Shown one piece after another: positions 1 through 7,162 of a stretch of DNA of 33,466 nucleotides. The stretch is from assembly GCA_009784935.1 (NCBI GenBank), contig WQXI01000025.1, positions 1 through 33,466 of the forward strand. The letters are read 5' to 3'. The translations under genes and the position numbers were made by a program. Origin of the DNA: Treponema sp. (GTDB lineage: Bacteria; Spirochaetota; Spirochaetia; Treponematales; Breznakiellaceae). Numbering within the stretch: the first letter of the stretch is position 1; every line of letters begins with the position of its first letter. A model generated the notes under the pieces. It saw nothing but the letters and a program-made list of their open reading frames with translations, ran no database searches and was not told the origin of the DNA.

Positions 1-241
1 CTGTTCCTGAGTTTGTTTCTAGGGTAAGTGGCATGAAGCCTCTGCTCTTCGGTTCTTATGGTTAGATTTTCTATCTTGAGGCATCAGTTCTCATGGTTAG
101 ATTTTAACGTGAGGCACTACGGGAGAAGAGGGGAAAGTGCAATCAAAACCCTTTAAAAATGCTCTAAAAACGCCGATGATTTAAAGGTATAACTGTAAAT
201 TTTGATAAATTTCGGTTACAATTGTATTAGGGGGTTTTGCA
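1..241 (+). other. Leader region upstream of fliL with short direct repeats
   Basis: No complete gene is visible. A frame open from base 3 to a stop at 63-65 could be the tail of an upstream gene, perhaps motB, which precedes fliL in treponemes, but I cannot recognise it. A 19-bp direct repeat (GTTCT-T/C-ATGGTTAGATTTT) occurs at 52-70 and 87-105 with one mismatch, each followed by a GAGGCA. A sigma-28-like promoter and a G-rich ribosome binding site (GGGGG, about 230-234) precede fliL. Confidence 0.45.
154..179 (+). promoter_or_regulatory. Putative sigma-28 (FliA) type promoter for fliL
   Basis: TAAA at 154-157 and GCCGATGA at 172-179 are separated by 14 bases. The flagellar sigma-28 consensus is TAAA-N15-GCCGATAA, so the match is close but one base short in spacing and one base off in the -10. 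The leader to fliL would be about 55 nt. The call rests on consensus matching only. Confidence 0.4.
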
Positions 242-811
242 ATGTCTGATAGTGATGATATTGATCTTGATGGTGGTGATGAGTCTGATTCCGGCGGTTC
301 TTCTAAGAAAAGAGGCGGCGGCGGTCTAGGAAATTTACTTCCAACTATTCTCAAATTTGTGGCAATTGGTCTTGGCGTGACTATTTTTATAGTTACAGTC
401 TCTGTTATAACTGTTAACATTGTAAATAATAGAGGCGTTTCTATGACTGTAGTCAATGACCCTCAATCGCCGTATCTTGGCAGGAGACCCGAATATTCAC
501 ACTATACAATGCTTGGGTCTATAACAACGCGAACCAGAGACTTTCCGGTCAGTTATTCTGTAACTGTAGAAATGATAATCGGCTATGATTTAAACGATCA
601 AGCAGCTTCTTCCGAATTAATGAGCCGTCAGTACGAAATACGCGATTTTGTCCGCCGTTATTTTACAGGAAAAACAGCCGCAGAACTCGCTCCTGAAAGA
701 GAAGAAGAATTAAAGGCAGAAATCCGCGAACAGCTTAACACCAGATTTTTGGATACAGCGCGCGTGAGACTAATCACGTTTAATAAATTAGACGTAATGG
801 AATCGTTCTAG
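242..811 (+). CDS. fliL: Flagellar basal body-associated protein FliL
   Basis: FliL is a single-pass inner-membrane protein that surrounds the stator and supports torque generation. The 189-residue protein has an acidic and glycine-rich cytoplasmic N-terminus (1-30), one membrane segment at about 36-61, and a periplasmic domain ending in the conserved hydrophobic C-terminal strand (about 172-189). The ATG follows a GGGGG ribosome binding site at good distance. Position directly before fliM and fliY matches the treponemal motility operon. The length is normal for the family. Confidence 0.93.
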   Translation: MSDSDDIDLDGGDESDSGGSSKKRGGGGLGNLLPTILKFVAIGLGVTIFIVTVSVITVNIVNNRGVSMTVVNDPQSPYLGRRPEYSHYTMLGSITTRTRDFPVSYSVTVEMIIGYDLNDQAASSELMSRQYEIRDFVRRYFTGKTAAELAPEREEELKAEIREQLNTRFLDTARVRLITFNKLDVMESF

Positions 812-909
812 AACAACGTTCTAAAACAGCGTTTTAGCTGTCGGAGAAAACTACTAGCCAAATGCTGGTATAAAGACTACTATATTGAAAGGGAGATCTT
901 AGGGTAATT
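812..909 (+). other. Intercistronic two-hairpin leader before fliM
   Basis: This 98-base gap holds CTAAAAC-AGC-GTTTTAG at 821-837 and a second small hairpin ACTAGC-CAAAT-GCTGGT around 854-870, then a GGGAG/AGGG ribosome binding region. The same plan (two small hairpins, then the binding site) recurs before flhG and before the FapA-like gene. These may be RNA processing or stability elements; that is inference. Confidence 0.4.
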
Positions 910-1938
910 ATGACAGAAGTCCTGTCCCAAGATGAAATTGACCAGCTATTAACCGCGATAAATGCAGGGGAAACCGAGCCTGAGGACTTTAGGCCGGCTG
1001 CTGATAGCCGGAAGATTAAAATCTATGACTTTAAACGCCCTGACAAGTTCTCAAAGGAACAGATTCGTACTGTTTCGATTATGCATGAAACTTTTGCCCG
1101 TCTTACAACAACTTCGCTTTCTGCCCAGCTTCGCTCTATGGTTCATGTTCACGTAGCTTCTGTAGACCAGCTTACTTACGAAGAATTTATTCGTTCTATT
1201 CCTACGCCGACAACACTCGCAATTATTAATATGGACCCTCTCAAGGGAAACGCCATTTTAGAAATTGACCCGGCTATTACTTTTTCTATTATTGACCGTC
1301 TTTTTGGCGGCACTGGCGAAGGCACAAAATCCCAGCACGAACTTACCGATATCGAACAGTCCGTAATGGAAGGAATTATCGTTCGTATTCTGGGAAATAT
1401 GCGCGAAGCTTGGACAACTGTTATCGATTTGCGGCCTCGTCTTGGACAAATTGACACCAATCCGCAGTTTGCGCAAATTGTACCCCCTACCGAAATGGTC
1501 GTTCTTGTAACGCTGGAAACCAAAGTAGGCGACGTAGAAGGCATGATGAACTTCTGTATCCCATACCTTACGATAGAACCGATTATCGGCAAACTTTCCG
1601 CTCAATTCTGGTATTCATCTGTACGCAGAAATGCTACAACAGAGAACCTCAATGTTCTAAAGGACAAGCTCGCTTCGGTCGATGTTAATGTAACAGCCGA
1701 AATTGGAAAGATAAATGTACCAGTACGTGACGTTCTTTCCTTACAGATTGGGGATGTAATACGGCTCTATAACACCCGCATTGGCGATCCCTATTCATTA
1801 AATATCGGCTCACGTAAGAAGTTTTTGTGCCGCCCCGGCATTATCGGGAAGAAAATAGCGGTACAGATAACGCAGAAGATTGACGAGCTTGGACACGAAG
1901 AGTTTGAAGAGCTCGCTTCAGAAGGTGATGAACTATAA
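910..1938 (+). CDS. fliM: Flagellar motor switch protein FliM
   Basis: FliM is the middle C-ring protein; it binds CheY-P and sets the rotation direction. The 342-residue product starts with the CheY-binding motif (LSQDEIDQLLTAI, residues 5-17). It has the CheC-like middle domain with the GGTG motif at 133-136 and a C-terminal SpoA/FliN-like domain at about 253-322. Length and order are typical. The start is preceded by AGGGTAATT; a nearly identical GGGTAATT precedes the toxin start at 11642. It is co-transcribed with fliL and fliY. Confidence 0.97.
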   Translation: MTEVLSQDEIDQLLTAINAGETEPEDFRPAADSRKIKIYDFKRPDKFSKEQIRTVSIMHETFARLTTTSLSAQLRSMVHVHVASVDQLTYEEFIRSIPTPTTLAIINMDPLKGNAILEIDPAITFSIIDRLFGGTGEGTKSQHELTDIEQSVMEGIIVRILGNMREAWTTVIDLRPRLGQIDTNPQFAQIVPPTEMVVLVTLETKVGDVEGMMNFCIPYLTIEPIIGKLSAQFWYSSVRRNATTENLNVLKDKLASVDVNVTAEIGKINVPVRDVLSLQIGDVIRLYNTRIGDPYSLNIGSRKKFLCRPGIIGKKIAVQITQKIDELGHEEFEELASEGDEL

Positions 1939-1966
1939 TTAAAAACCGGCATTTGCCAGTTTTTAA
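1939..1966 (+). other. Post-stop hairpin between fliM and fliY
   Basis: A 28-nt near-perfect inverted repeat (TTAAAAAC-c-GGC-ATTT-GCC-a-GTTTTTAA) starts at the base after the fliM stop codon and ends against the fliY ribosome binding site (AAAAGGAG, 1965-1972). It has no T-run, so it is not a simple terminator. It could tune fliY translation or mRNA processing. Confidence 0.55.
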
Positions 1967-1978
1967 AAGGAGTATTTT

Positions 1979-3151
1979 ATGATGAGCGATGGCGCCCTTT
2001 CTCAAGATGAAATTGATGCTCTGTTGGCAGGTGTAGATTCATCTTCCATGAGCGGCCTTATGGGCGGAGCTCCTACAGCTACAATGACAGCCCCGGCAGG
2101 TGGTGCGGCTTTTGACAAAGGCGCATTGGAAAAATTCTTTGCTTCAACTACTCCAGCTCTTTCTTCTAATCTTGCTGCTCTTACCGGCGCTTCTGTAACG
2201 CTTCAGGGTCCTCAGGTAGATTCTCAGTCCCGTGACAGTTTCTTAGGTCAGCTTCCTGATATGGTAACTGTTATTACTGCAAACTATACTTCGGGTTTCC
2301 CCGGCGAACATATGTTCATTCTTCCCGAAGATTCGGCAAGAGCAATTGCCGCTTTAATGACCAAAGAAGATGACATTCAATTAGATGACATGGCAATGTC
2401 TGTAATAGGCGAAGTTGTTTCCCAGATGGTTGGAACACAAATTACCGCTATGACAGATAAGACAGGAAATAAATCGATTGTTGCGGCATCTCCCGCAGCA
2501 GCGAATGTACCTAAAGCAACAGCGGCTCTTCCGGCAGGTGACTTTGCCGTAATGAGCTATAATTTAGATCTTGGCGATGGTTTAACACATCAAATGTGGG
2601 AAATACTTGGCGCAGCGCCTGCCGCGGATATTTCGAACGGCTTGGGAGGCGGCAGTTCGGCTCCGGCAGCTATGAGCCAAGGTATGCCAGGAATGGGAAT
2701 GCAAATGCCAGGCATGCAAATGCCAAATATGGGGGGCACAATGGATATGGGCGCAATGAACATGGGAGGAATGATGGGAGGCGGCATGGGAATGCCAAAT
2801 ATGGGTATGCCGAACCTCGGACCTACTAATGTACAGCCTGTACAGTTTCCAAACCTGATGCAGCCGCGTCTCGGAGCGCATGAAGCAGGAAATATCGGTC
2901 TTATCATGGACGTTTCCATGGAAATGACCGTAGAACTCGGCCGTACACGTAAACTTATAAAAGAAATATTGGGAATGGGCGAAGGTACAATCATCGAGCT
3001 TGATAAGCTTGCAGGTGAACCTGTCGACATCCTTGTTAACCATAAACTTATCGCCAAGGGCGAAGTAGTAGTTATCGATGAAAACTTCGGCGTACGCGTA
3101 ACAGAAATTGTTTCGCCGATGGAACGGATAAATGACATGGGTTACAACTAA
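1979..3151 (+). CDS. fliY: Flagellar motor switch protein FliY (CheC-FliN fusion type)
   Basis: FliY replaces FliN at the base of the C-ring in spirochetes and Firmicutes. The 390-residue product has an N-terminal FliM-like motif (LSQDEIDALLAGV, 7-19), a CheC-like central domain (about 45-210), a Met/Gly/Pro/Asn-rich linker (about 222-285) built of short repeated words such as MGMPNMG, and a C-terminal SpoA domain (about 305-382). The usual CheY-P phosphatase motif S-x3-E-x2-N appears as S141-x3-E145-x2-S148, and the N-terminal half-site keeps N64 but lacks the glutamate, so phosphatase activity is doubtful. An AAAAGGAG site supports the ATG at 1979; a second ATG follows at once. In other treponemes fliO follows directly; here it lies 10.6 kb away. 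Confidence 0.95.
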   Translation: MMSDGALSQDEIDALLAGVDSSSMSGLMGGAPTATMTAPAGGAAFDKGALEKFFASTTPALSSNLAALTGASVTLQGPQVDSQSRDSFLGQLPDMVTVITANYTSGFPGEHMFILPEDSARAIAALMTKEDDIQLDDMAMSVIGEVVSQMVGTQITAMTDKTGNKSIVAASPAAANVPKATAALPAGDFAVMSYNLDLGDGLTHQMWEILGAAPAADISNGLGGGSSAPAAMSQGMPGMGMQMPGMQMPNMGGTMDMGAMNMGGMMGGGMGMPNMGMPNLGPTNVQPVQFPNLMQPRLGAHEAGNIGLIMDVSMEMTVELGRTRKLIKEILGMGEGTIIELDKLAGEPVDILVNHKLIAKGEVVVIDENFGVRVTEIVSPMERINDMGYN

Positions 3152-3286
3152 TTTATAAGCGAAATCCGGCCACTTAGTTCAAGTGGTCGGACATTCGCTT
3201 ATAAACGCGCAAAGCGACATTTCACCTACGGTGCAACGTCGCCTTGCTCAGCTGTTTACGAAAGCGCAAGCGCCTTCGCAAACAGC
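3152..3286 (+). repeat. Three-hairpin post-stop element, copy 1
   Basis: It begins at the base after the fliY stop. Hairpin 1 (3152-3205) has outer arms TTTATAAGCGAA/TTCGCTTATAAA and inner arms TCCGGCCACTT/AAGTGGTCGGA. After 8 nt comes hairpin 2 (3214-3242): GCGAC...GTCGC, internal loop ATTT/CAAC, inner CACC-TAC-GGTG. After another 8 nt comes hairpin 3 (3251-3286): GCTGTTTACGAA...TTCGCAAACAGC. The element at 5704-5827 has the same order and the same 8-nt spacings. Hairpins 2 and 3 are similar in sequence between copies, hairpin 1 is different in sequence but equal in form. Confidence 0.8.
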
Positions 3287-3308
3287 CATACAGAGAGGAA
3301 AGGGAAAA

Positions 3309-3334
3309 GGCCGGGTAATTCCGGTCTTTTTTTT
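3309..3334 (+). terminator. Intrinsic terminator after fliY (repeat family copy 1)
   Basis: GGCCGG-GTAATT-CCGGTC is followed by eight T. The same GGGTAATTCCGGTC-T sequence recurs at 4394-4419, 6938-6961 (decayed left arm) and 8125-8148. It should end transcription coming from fliL-fliM-fliY. Confidence 0.75.
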
Positions 3335-3367
3335 GAAGCATTCAATCTTATTGCATTTGACAGCAAT

Positions 3368-3691
3368 TTACTTGTTTTTACAGTGTTCTTTAACCGCTTT
3401 ACTAACAGCTTCTCCAATAGCTCGTTCTAAGTCTGCTAAAATTTCTTTATGCAGCTTGTTTAATTCATTTCCAGGTGAAACTGGGGTTGTAAAAAGCGCG
3501 GTACATTCAATTTCTAGGGCTGTTGCAAGCCGATTTATTACTTCTGGAGTAGGGAATTTGCGCTTTTGTTCAATCATTCCTATGTAATTAGTAGATATAC
3601 TGGCACGTTCCGCAAGCTCTGGCTGTGTAATTCCTAATTTTTGGCGGTATTCCTTAATATTTTTTGCTAGAATTTCTCGAATATTTTCCAT
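3368..3691 (-). CDS. XRE-family helix-turn-helix transcriptional regulator
   Basis: This is a small DNA-binding repressor of the Cro/CI (XRE) type. From the ATG at 3691 it has 107 residues. The helix-turn-helix domain spans about 8-63, with the typical pattern of a TQPELAERA-like helix 2 and a STNYIGMIEQ recognition helix, followed by a helical C-terminus. A longer frame begins at 3742, but the ATG at 3691 has a GGGA binding site and agrees with the usual domain start, so I prefer it. It is read convergent to fliY and divergent from the lipoprotein gene at 3895, which it may control together with itself. Its target is unknown. Confidence 0.88.
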   Translation of the reverse strand: MENIREILAKNIKEYRQKLGITQPELAERASISTNYIGMIEQKRKFPTPEVINRLATALEIECTALFTTPVSPGNELNKLHKEILADLERAIGEAVSKAVKEHCKNK

Positions 3692-3714
3692 ATCTATATC
3701 CCTACTATTAGTAA

Positions 3715-3742
3715 ATATTAACTGACTTTTAGTACTTGACAA
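3715..3742 (-). promoter_or_regulatory. Putative promoter of the XRE regulator
   Basis: On the minus strand TTGTCA (3742-3737) and TAATAT (3720-3715) are 16 bases apart, giving a short leader to the ATG at 3691. Its -35 overlaps the -35 of the opposing promoter at 3736-3764. Confidence 0.45.
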
Positions 3743-3764
3743 ACTTTCTACAAGTAAGTATTCT
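3733..3764 (+). promoter_or_regulatory. Sigma-70 promoter with embedded inverted-repeat operator
   Basis: TTGACA (3736-3741), a 17-base spacer, and TATTCT (3759-3764) point towards the lipoprotein gene at 3895. The inverted repeat TACTTG (3733-3738) / CAAGTA (3751-3756) lies across the -35 and spacer and overlaps the divergent promoter, which is a fitting site for the neighbouring XRE repressor. Confidence 0.55.
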
Positions 3765-3894
3765 CTATCTAATAGAAAGTCTTCAAATAAAATCTTAAGA
3801 TTATTGGGATTTTAAAGGGAAGATCTGGCTTTTTGTCGTTGACTGAAAGTCATTAAGTAAAGGTCTTAGAAAAGACAAATAATAGGAGGATGTT

Positions 3895-4320
3895 ATGGTA
3901 AAGAAATCAATGGGAAACAAGAGGTTCTGGGGAATACTAGTTTTAGTATTCGTTACTTTCGGTAGTTTGACATCATGTTTTTCAACAGGAACGGCAAGAG
4001 AAACTCTTCCGCAAACAGCTGTGACTATACAAAGGGTTAGAGTAACAGACACTTTTTTAGGTGAATTATTGGGTGTTTCTATGGAATCATTAGATACACC
4101 AATGAAAATTTTTATCGATAATAATGAACCGCTTGAACTTGCAAATGGAGCATCAACAACAATTCTTGTAAATAATGGCGAACATATTGTTTATGCTGTT
4201 CTCGGGAATATAGAAAGCAGATCTGTTCGATTTAATGCGAGATCTCAAACTATTTCTATTAATGTTTCAACAAGGAAACCATTAATAGGAAGGATAACTT
4301 TAGAAATTGAAGTAAAATAA
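3895..4320 (+). CDS. Putative lipoprotein of unknown function
   Basis: The 141-residue product starts with a lysine-rich n-region, a hydrophobic stretch (about 11-24) and a lipobox LTSC with the modified cysteine at 28, so it should be a membrane-anchored lipoprotein. The mature part is a short beta-rich domain, with a predicted pattern of alternating strands and no cysteine. I do not recognise the family. A strong AGGAGG-like site precedes the ATG. It is transcribed away from the XRE regulator and is followed by a member of the repeated terminator family. Confidence 0.75.
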   Translation: MVKKSMGNKRFWGILVLVFVTFGSLTSCFSTGTARETLPQTAVTIQRVRVTDTFLGELLGVSMESLDTPMKIFIDNNEPLELANGASTTILVNNGEHIVYAVLGNIESRSVRFNARSQTISINVSTRKPLIGRITLEIEVK

Positions 4321-4419
4321 TATTCTTTCTATGCCGATTTACTTGTTTTTGCCTTTGGCAAAACGCTACAAACAGCCATAGAGGAGAGGAAAAGGCCGGG
4401 TAATTCCGGTCTTTTTTTT
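4321..4419 (+). terminator. Partial repeat element and terminator (family copy 2)
   Basis: The stretch keeps only the end of the three-hairpin element (CAAACAGCCATAGAG, compare 3279-3294), preceded by a small hairpin TTTTGCC-TTT-GGCAAAA. Then follows GGCCGG-GTAATT-CCGGTC with eight T (4394-4419). The words GATTTACTTGTTTTT near 4335 also occur at the 3' end of the XRE gene (about 3365-3379), perhaps a remnant of a second such gene. Confidence 0.65.
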
Positions 4420-4430
4420 GGATAAAAATA

Positions 4431-4459
4431 TTGTCAATAAAATGAAAATGTTATATTAT
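4431..4459 (+). promoter_or_regulatory. Sigma-70 promoter of the FIST gene
   Basis: TTGTCA (4431-4436), 17 bases, TATTAT (4454-4459). The predicted leader is about 14 nt and holds nine A followed by GGGG, the ribosome binding site of the next gene. Confidence 0.6.
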
Positions 4460-4479
4460 TAAAAAAAAAGGGGTTATAT

Positions 4480-5703
4480 ATGGTAAAGTTGTACACATCA
4501 ATCACAGATAAAATTGATGAACCAAATGCGGCAGTCAGGGATATTTTAGAGCAATTAAATCCAAAAGAGAACATGCTTAAAAATACTATTGGAATTGTAC
4601 ATTTTCATTTTAGCTGTAAAGAAAAAGGAACATGCGAAGAGATAATTAAGGAGCTCCCGTTCGAAGTTTGCGGATGTGTTACGACTTTTATGGGGTCAAA
4701 GGAAACATACGCAGAAAGCGCATTGTCCGTCACGATGATTACAAGTGATGATGTATATTTTGATATAAAGACGGTAGAAGGAATAAATTCAAAAACAAGA
4801 GAGCAGTTAACAGAAGAAGTAGAAACATTACTAAATAATTTTACTTTAAATGAAAAACCCAAAGTAGTGTTTCCGTTTATTCCTATGGTGCAAAACTTTA
4901 CATCTGATGATTTAGTAGATATTTCTAACAATATGGAAAAAGATAAATGGTTTGCTTTGTTTGGGACTGTGGCGTTTAATCAGGAAAAGCAGGATGACTC
5001 AGGAAGAAAAGAAGACAGCACATATTATGTGTTGGCAGATAAAAAAATAACTGCAGATATATTTGCATTTGTTGCTTTTTACGGCGATATTAAACCGAAA
5101 TTCAGCTGTACGTCAGCATTCGCTTACGAAAACAGATTTATGCCGTCTGTTACAATTACCGAAAATGACGGACTGCTTTTAAAGAAAGTAAACGATATGA
5201 ATATATTGGAATACTTCTTTAAAAGAGGAATCACAAACAAAGATAATCAAATGACAAGTTCAAAAATCTGGGCAGTTCCAGCTATTTTAAAATTAGGTAA
5301 CGGAATTAAATTGGTTAGAGCGTTTTTAAATGCGGGAGAGGGAGCTGATTATGTATTTTCGACAGGCTCGCTCGAAACAGGAGCAAATATAACATTCTCT
5401 ATGTTAGACGGCGAAAAGACAATAGAAAGCGCGAAGGGGCTGATAAACAATTTATACGAAAAAGACCGAAAAGATGTAATCGCATATAGCTGCGCTGCAA
5501 GAGCTTGGTCTTTAGATGATAAAATATCACAAGAAGCGCATTTGTTTGGAAGCATGGCAAAAAAATACAGAGAAGAGAACGATAAAGAATACAACTATGT
5601 ATTATCGTATTCCGGCGGAGAGATTTGCCCTGCAAAAGACGACAGCGGAAAGTTCCTAAATGTTTTCCAGAATTATTCATTGATTTCTGTGACGTTCAAT
5701 TAA
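4480..5703 (+). CDS. FIST N/C-domain signal transduction protein
   Basis: FIST proteins are cytoplasmic sensory modules thought to bind small ligands such as amino acids, often placed near chemotaxis or cyclic-di-GMP genes. The 407-residue product has a FIST_N-like part (about 30-220) with a GCVT segment and a FALFGTVAF stretch, and a FIST_C-like part (about 225-400) ending in the typical SGGEICP...FQNYSLISVTF pattern, plus an internal SCAARAWSL motif. No output domain is fused. GGGG at 4470-4473 serves as binding site. It lies within the island between fliY and fliO and is bounded by terminator 2 and the second three-hairpin element. A motility role would be inference from position. Confidence 0.8.
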   Translation: MVKLYTSITDKIDEPNAAVRDILEQLNPKENMLKNTIGIVHFHFSCKEKGTCEEIIKELPFEVCGCVTTFMGSKETYAESALSVTMITSDDVYFDIKTVEGINSKTREQLTEEVETLLNNFTLNEKPKVVFPFIPMVQNFTSDDLVDISNNMEKDKWFALFGTVAFNQEKQDDSGRKEDSTYYVLADKKITADIFAFVAFYGDIKPKFSCTSAFAYENRFMPSVTITENDGLLLKKVNDMNILEYFFKRGITNKDNQMTSSKIWAVPAILKLGNGIKLVRAFLNAGEGADYVFSTGSLETGANITFSMLDGEKTIESAKGLINNLYEKDRKDVIAYSCAARAWSLDDKISQEAHLFGSMAKKYREENDKEYNYVLSYSGGEICPAKDDSGKFLNVFQNYSLISVTFN

Positions 5704-5827
5704 TTTGTATGCGGCAGTTCACCTGCGGTTAACCGTCGCATACAAACACGATAAGCGATATTTCGCCTTCGGCGCAACATCGCCTATCTCAGCTGTTTAC
5801 GAAAGCGCAAGCGCCTTCGTAAACAGC
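5704..5827 (+). repeat. Three-hairpin post-stop element, copy 2
   Basis: It begins at the base after the FIST stop codon. Hairpin 1 (5704-5746) has arms TTTGTATGCG/CGCATACAAA. After 8 nt comes hairpin 2 (5755-5783): GCGAT...ATCGC, internal loop ATTT/CAAC, inner CGCC-TTC-GGCG. After 8 nt comes hairpin 3 (5792-5827): GCTGTTTACGAA...TTCGTAAACAGC. Against copy 1, hairpin 2 shows a C-G to T-A change in the outer stem and an A-T to G-C change in the inner stem, with the internal loop bases unchanged. Confidence 0.8.
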
Positions 5828-5931
5828 CATAGAAGGAACGAATAGCCGGCAAAACGTCGGCGACAGAATCGCAAACCGCCATAGACGGCGGATAAGCGCA
5901 ATACCAACATAATAGTAAGAAGGAGATTAAA
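5828..5931 (+). other. Additional hairpins upstream of the SH3 lipoprotein
   Basis: Two further small hairpins follow the repeat: GCCG...CGGC (5845-5861) and CCGCC-ATAGAC-GGCGG (5876-5891). No terminator T-run is present, so read-through from the FIST gene is possible. AAGGAG precedes the next ATG. Confidence 0.45.
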
Positions 5932-6810
5932 ATGATAAATCTAAAGAAAAACATAATGTATATGATTATTTTTATATTATTATTTGTATTGATTATTTCA
6001 TGTAATAAAAAAAATGCAAATGATGTAACTAATGATGTTGAAGGCATTGAAAATATAATAGAACTTTTATCAGAAAATGATATATTCGATAATAATTTTA
6101 TGGGTAATTATTTTTGGTCATTAGATAATGTAGGGGAGGCGGATTATAATTGGCATTGGGGGTTTTATATACATTTTAACATTTTTGAAGGAAATTATTA
6201 TGGAGTTATCCCAAATGGTCCGCCTTTTGAGCCATGGGTTATTGGTAATTATTCTTTTGATAATGACAAGATTATTTTAAATCCAACTAAAGTTGAAACT
6301 TACGGAAGAGAGATAGATAGGTTGTTTACTGAGAGACTGGAACTTGAACGCGTAACAATTGAGAATTCATTATTTTTTACTGAAGGCTTAATGGGAAATG
6401 GTTTCATTTTTGGAGCTGGAAAGGCTATCTTTGGTACGAGTGATAATAACGGAGGATTTAGACCGAAGAAAGGTGATATAAGATATGTAAATGGACATCT
6501 ATTAATAATGGATGACTTTAAAGAAAGTGAACTAATTTCAAATGCTAATATAAGAAAAGGACCTGGAACTAATTATGATAATTACGAATTAAAAGTATTT
6601 AAAGAAACTACCCTAAGGGGAGATGATATTTTTGAAATAAGAAATTCTTTACCGCAGGGTAGATTCGTTCGTATTATAGGGCATACAGAATTTGAAGAAA
6701 CTCATAATAATTTAACTGGGTATTGGTATTATTGCAGAATTATGTCCTATATGAATGAGGAAATAGTTAATTTTGGCTGGATTTTTGGACCGTTACTGGA
6801 AATAGAATAG
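5932..6810 (+). CDS. Lipoprotein with C-terminal SH3-like domain
   Basis: The 292-residue product has a short basic start, a hydrophobic segment (8-22) and a lipobox with cysteine at 24 (IISC). The C-terminal part (about 200-290) resembles a bacterial SH3 domain: ANIRKGPGTNY at 205-215, then RFVRIIG and GYWYYCRI strands and a closing GWIFGPLLEIE strand. Such domains bind peptidoglycan or peptide ligands outside the cytoplasm. The middle region (55-195) is rich in aromatic residues and not recognised. The gene is clearly more AT-rich than the flagellar genes, which suits acquisition by transfer. Confidence 0.78.
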   Translation: MINLKKNIMYMIIFILLFVLIISCNKKNANDVTNDVEGIENIIELLSENDIFDNNFMGNYFWSLDNVGEADYNWHWGFYIHFNIFEGNYYGVIPNGPPFEPWVIGNYSFDNDKIILNPTKVETYGREIDRLFTERLELERVTIENSLFFTEGLMGNGFIFGAGKAIFGTSDNNGGFRPKKGDIRYVNGHLLIMDDFKESELISNANIRKGPGTNYDNYELKVFKETTLRGDDIFEIRNSLPQGRFVRIIGHTEFEETHNNLTGYWYYCRIMSYMNEEIVNFGWIFGPLLEIE

Positions 6811-6961
6811 TAATTCCGTCGGCGTAATGGCGCAGAGTTATTTACAGCTTCATTAACTTCTGCTGCTTGCGGTTGCTTTGACGCAGTCGATAATTGGGTA
6901 TTCAACGGGACATTTTCTACCAGAGACGAAACCATAAGAGTAATTCCGGTCTTTTTTTTTT
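6811..6961 (+). other. Hairpin and decayed terminator (family copy 3)
   Basis: After the lipoprotein stop there is a hairpin GCAGA-GTTA...TAAC-T-TCTGC (6832-6863). At the end stands GAGTAATTCCGGTC followed by about ten T (to 6961), the same words as the other terminators, but the left arm of the stem is lost. The conserved words without pairing indicate shared descent rather than independent terminators. Confidence 0.5.
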
Positions 6962-7018
6962 ACAAAAACTACTTTACTAAACTAAGTTTATGGACTAAGG
7001 TTAGTAAGGAAGGTAAGT

Positions 7019-7162
7019 ATGCAGAATAAGGATAATAATTCTCCACAACAATTAATAGGTTTTCTCAAAGATAAAATTAAAATAGAGCAAATAAAAATAC
7101 CAGATGACTTTAACATAATGGAACAAGAAGAAATAATTGAATTATTCGAAGCTAAAAAATAA
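7019..7162 (+). CDS. Small hypothetical protein, antitoxin-like in size
   Basis: A 47-residue charged protein, rich in Lys, Asp, Glu and Ile, with a C-terminal acidic helix (residues about 33-45, EQEEIIELFEAKK). AAGGAAGG lies at proper distance before the ATG. A 7-bp inverted repeat TTACTAA/TTAGTAA occurs just upstream (about 6974-7007) and may be an operator. Size, charge and inverted repeat recall small antitoxins, but no toxin gene follows, so the call stays tentative. I do not recognise the family. Confidence 0.4.
   Translation: MQNKDNNSPQQLIGFLKDKIKIEQIKIPDDFNIMEQEEIIELFEAKK

Noticed and set aside
2590..3138. Long antisense open frames across fliY
   Set aside because: They arise from the repetitive Met/Gly/Pro linker codons of fliY and have no binding site or recognisable domain.
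3214..3242. UNCG tetraloops in hairpin 2 of the three-hairpin elements
   Set aside because: CCTACGG and CCTTCGG look like UNCG loops at first, but correct pairing of the stem (CACC/GGTG, CGCC/GGCG) leaves a three-base loop.
3183..3587. Plus-strand frame across the post-stop element and XRE gene
   Set aside because: The frame runs through hairpins and antisense to a clear helix-turn-helix gene; the related element at 4321-4419 breaks the frame, so the conservation is not at protein level.
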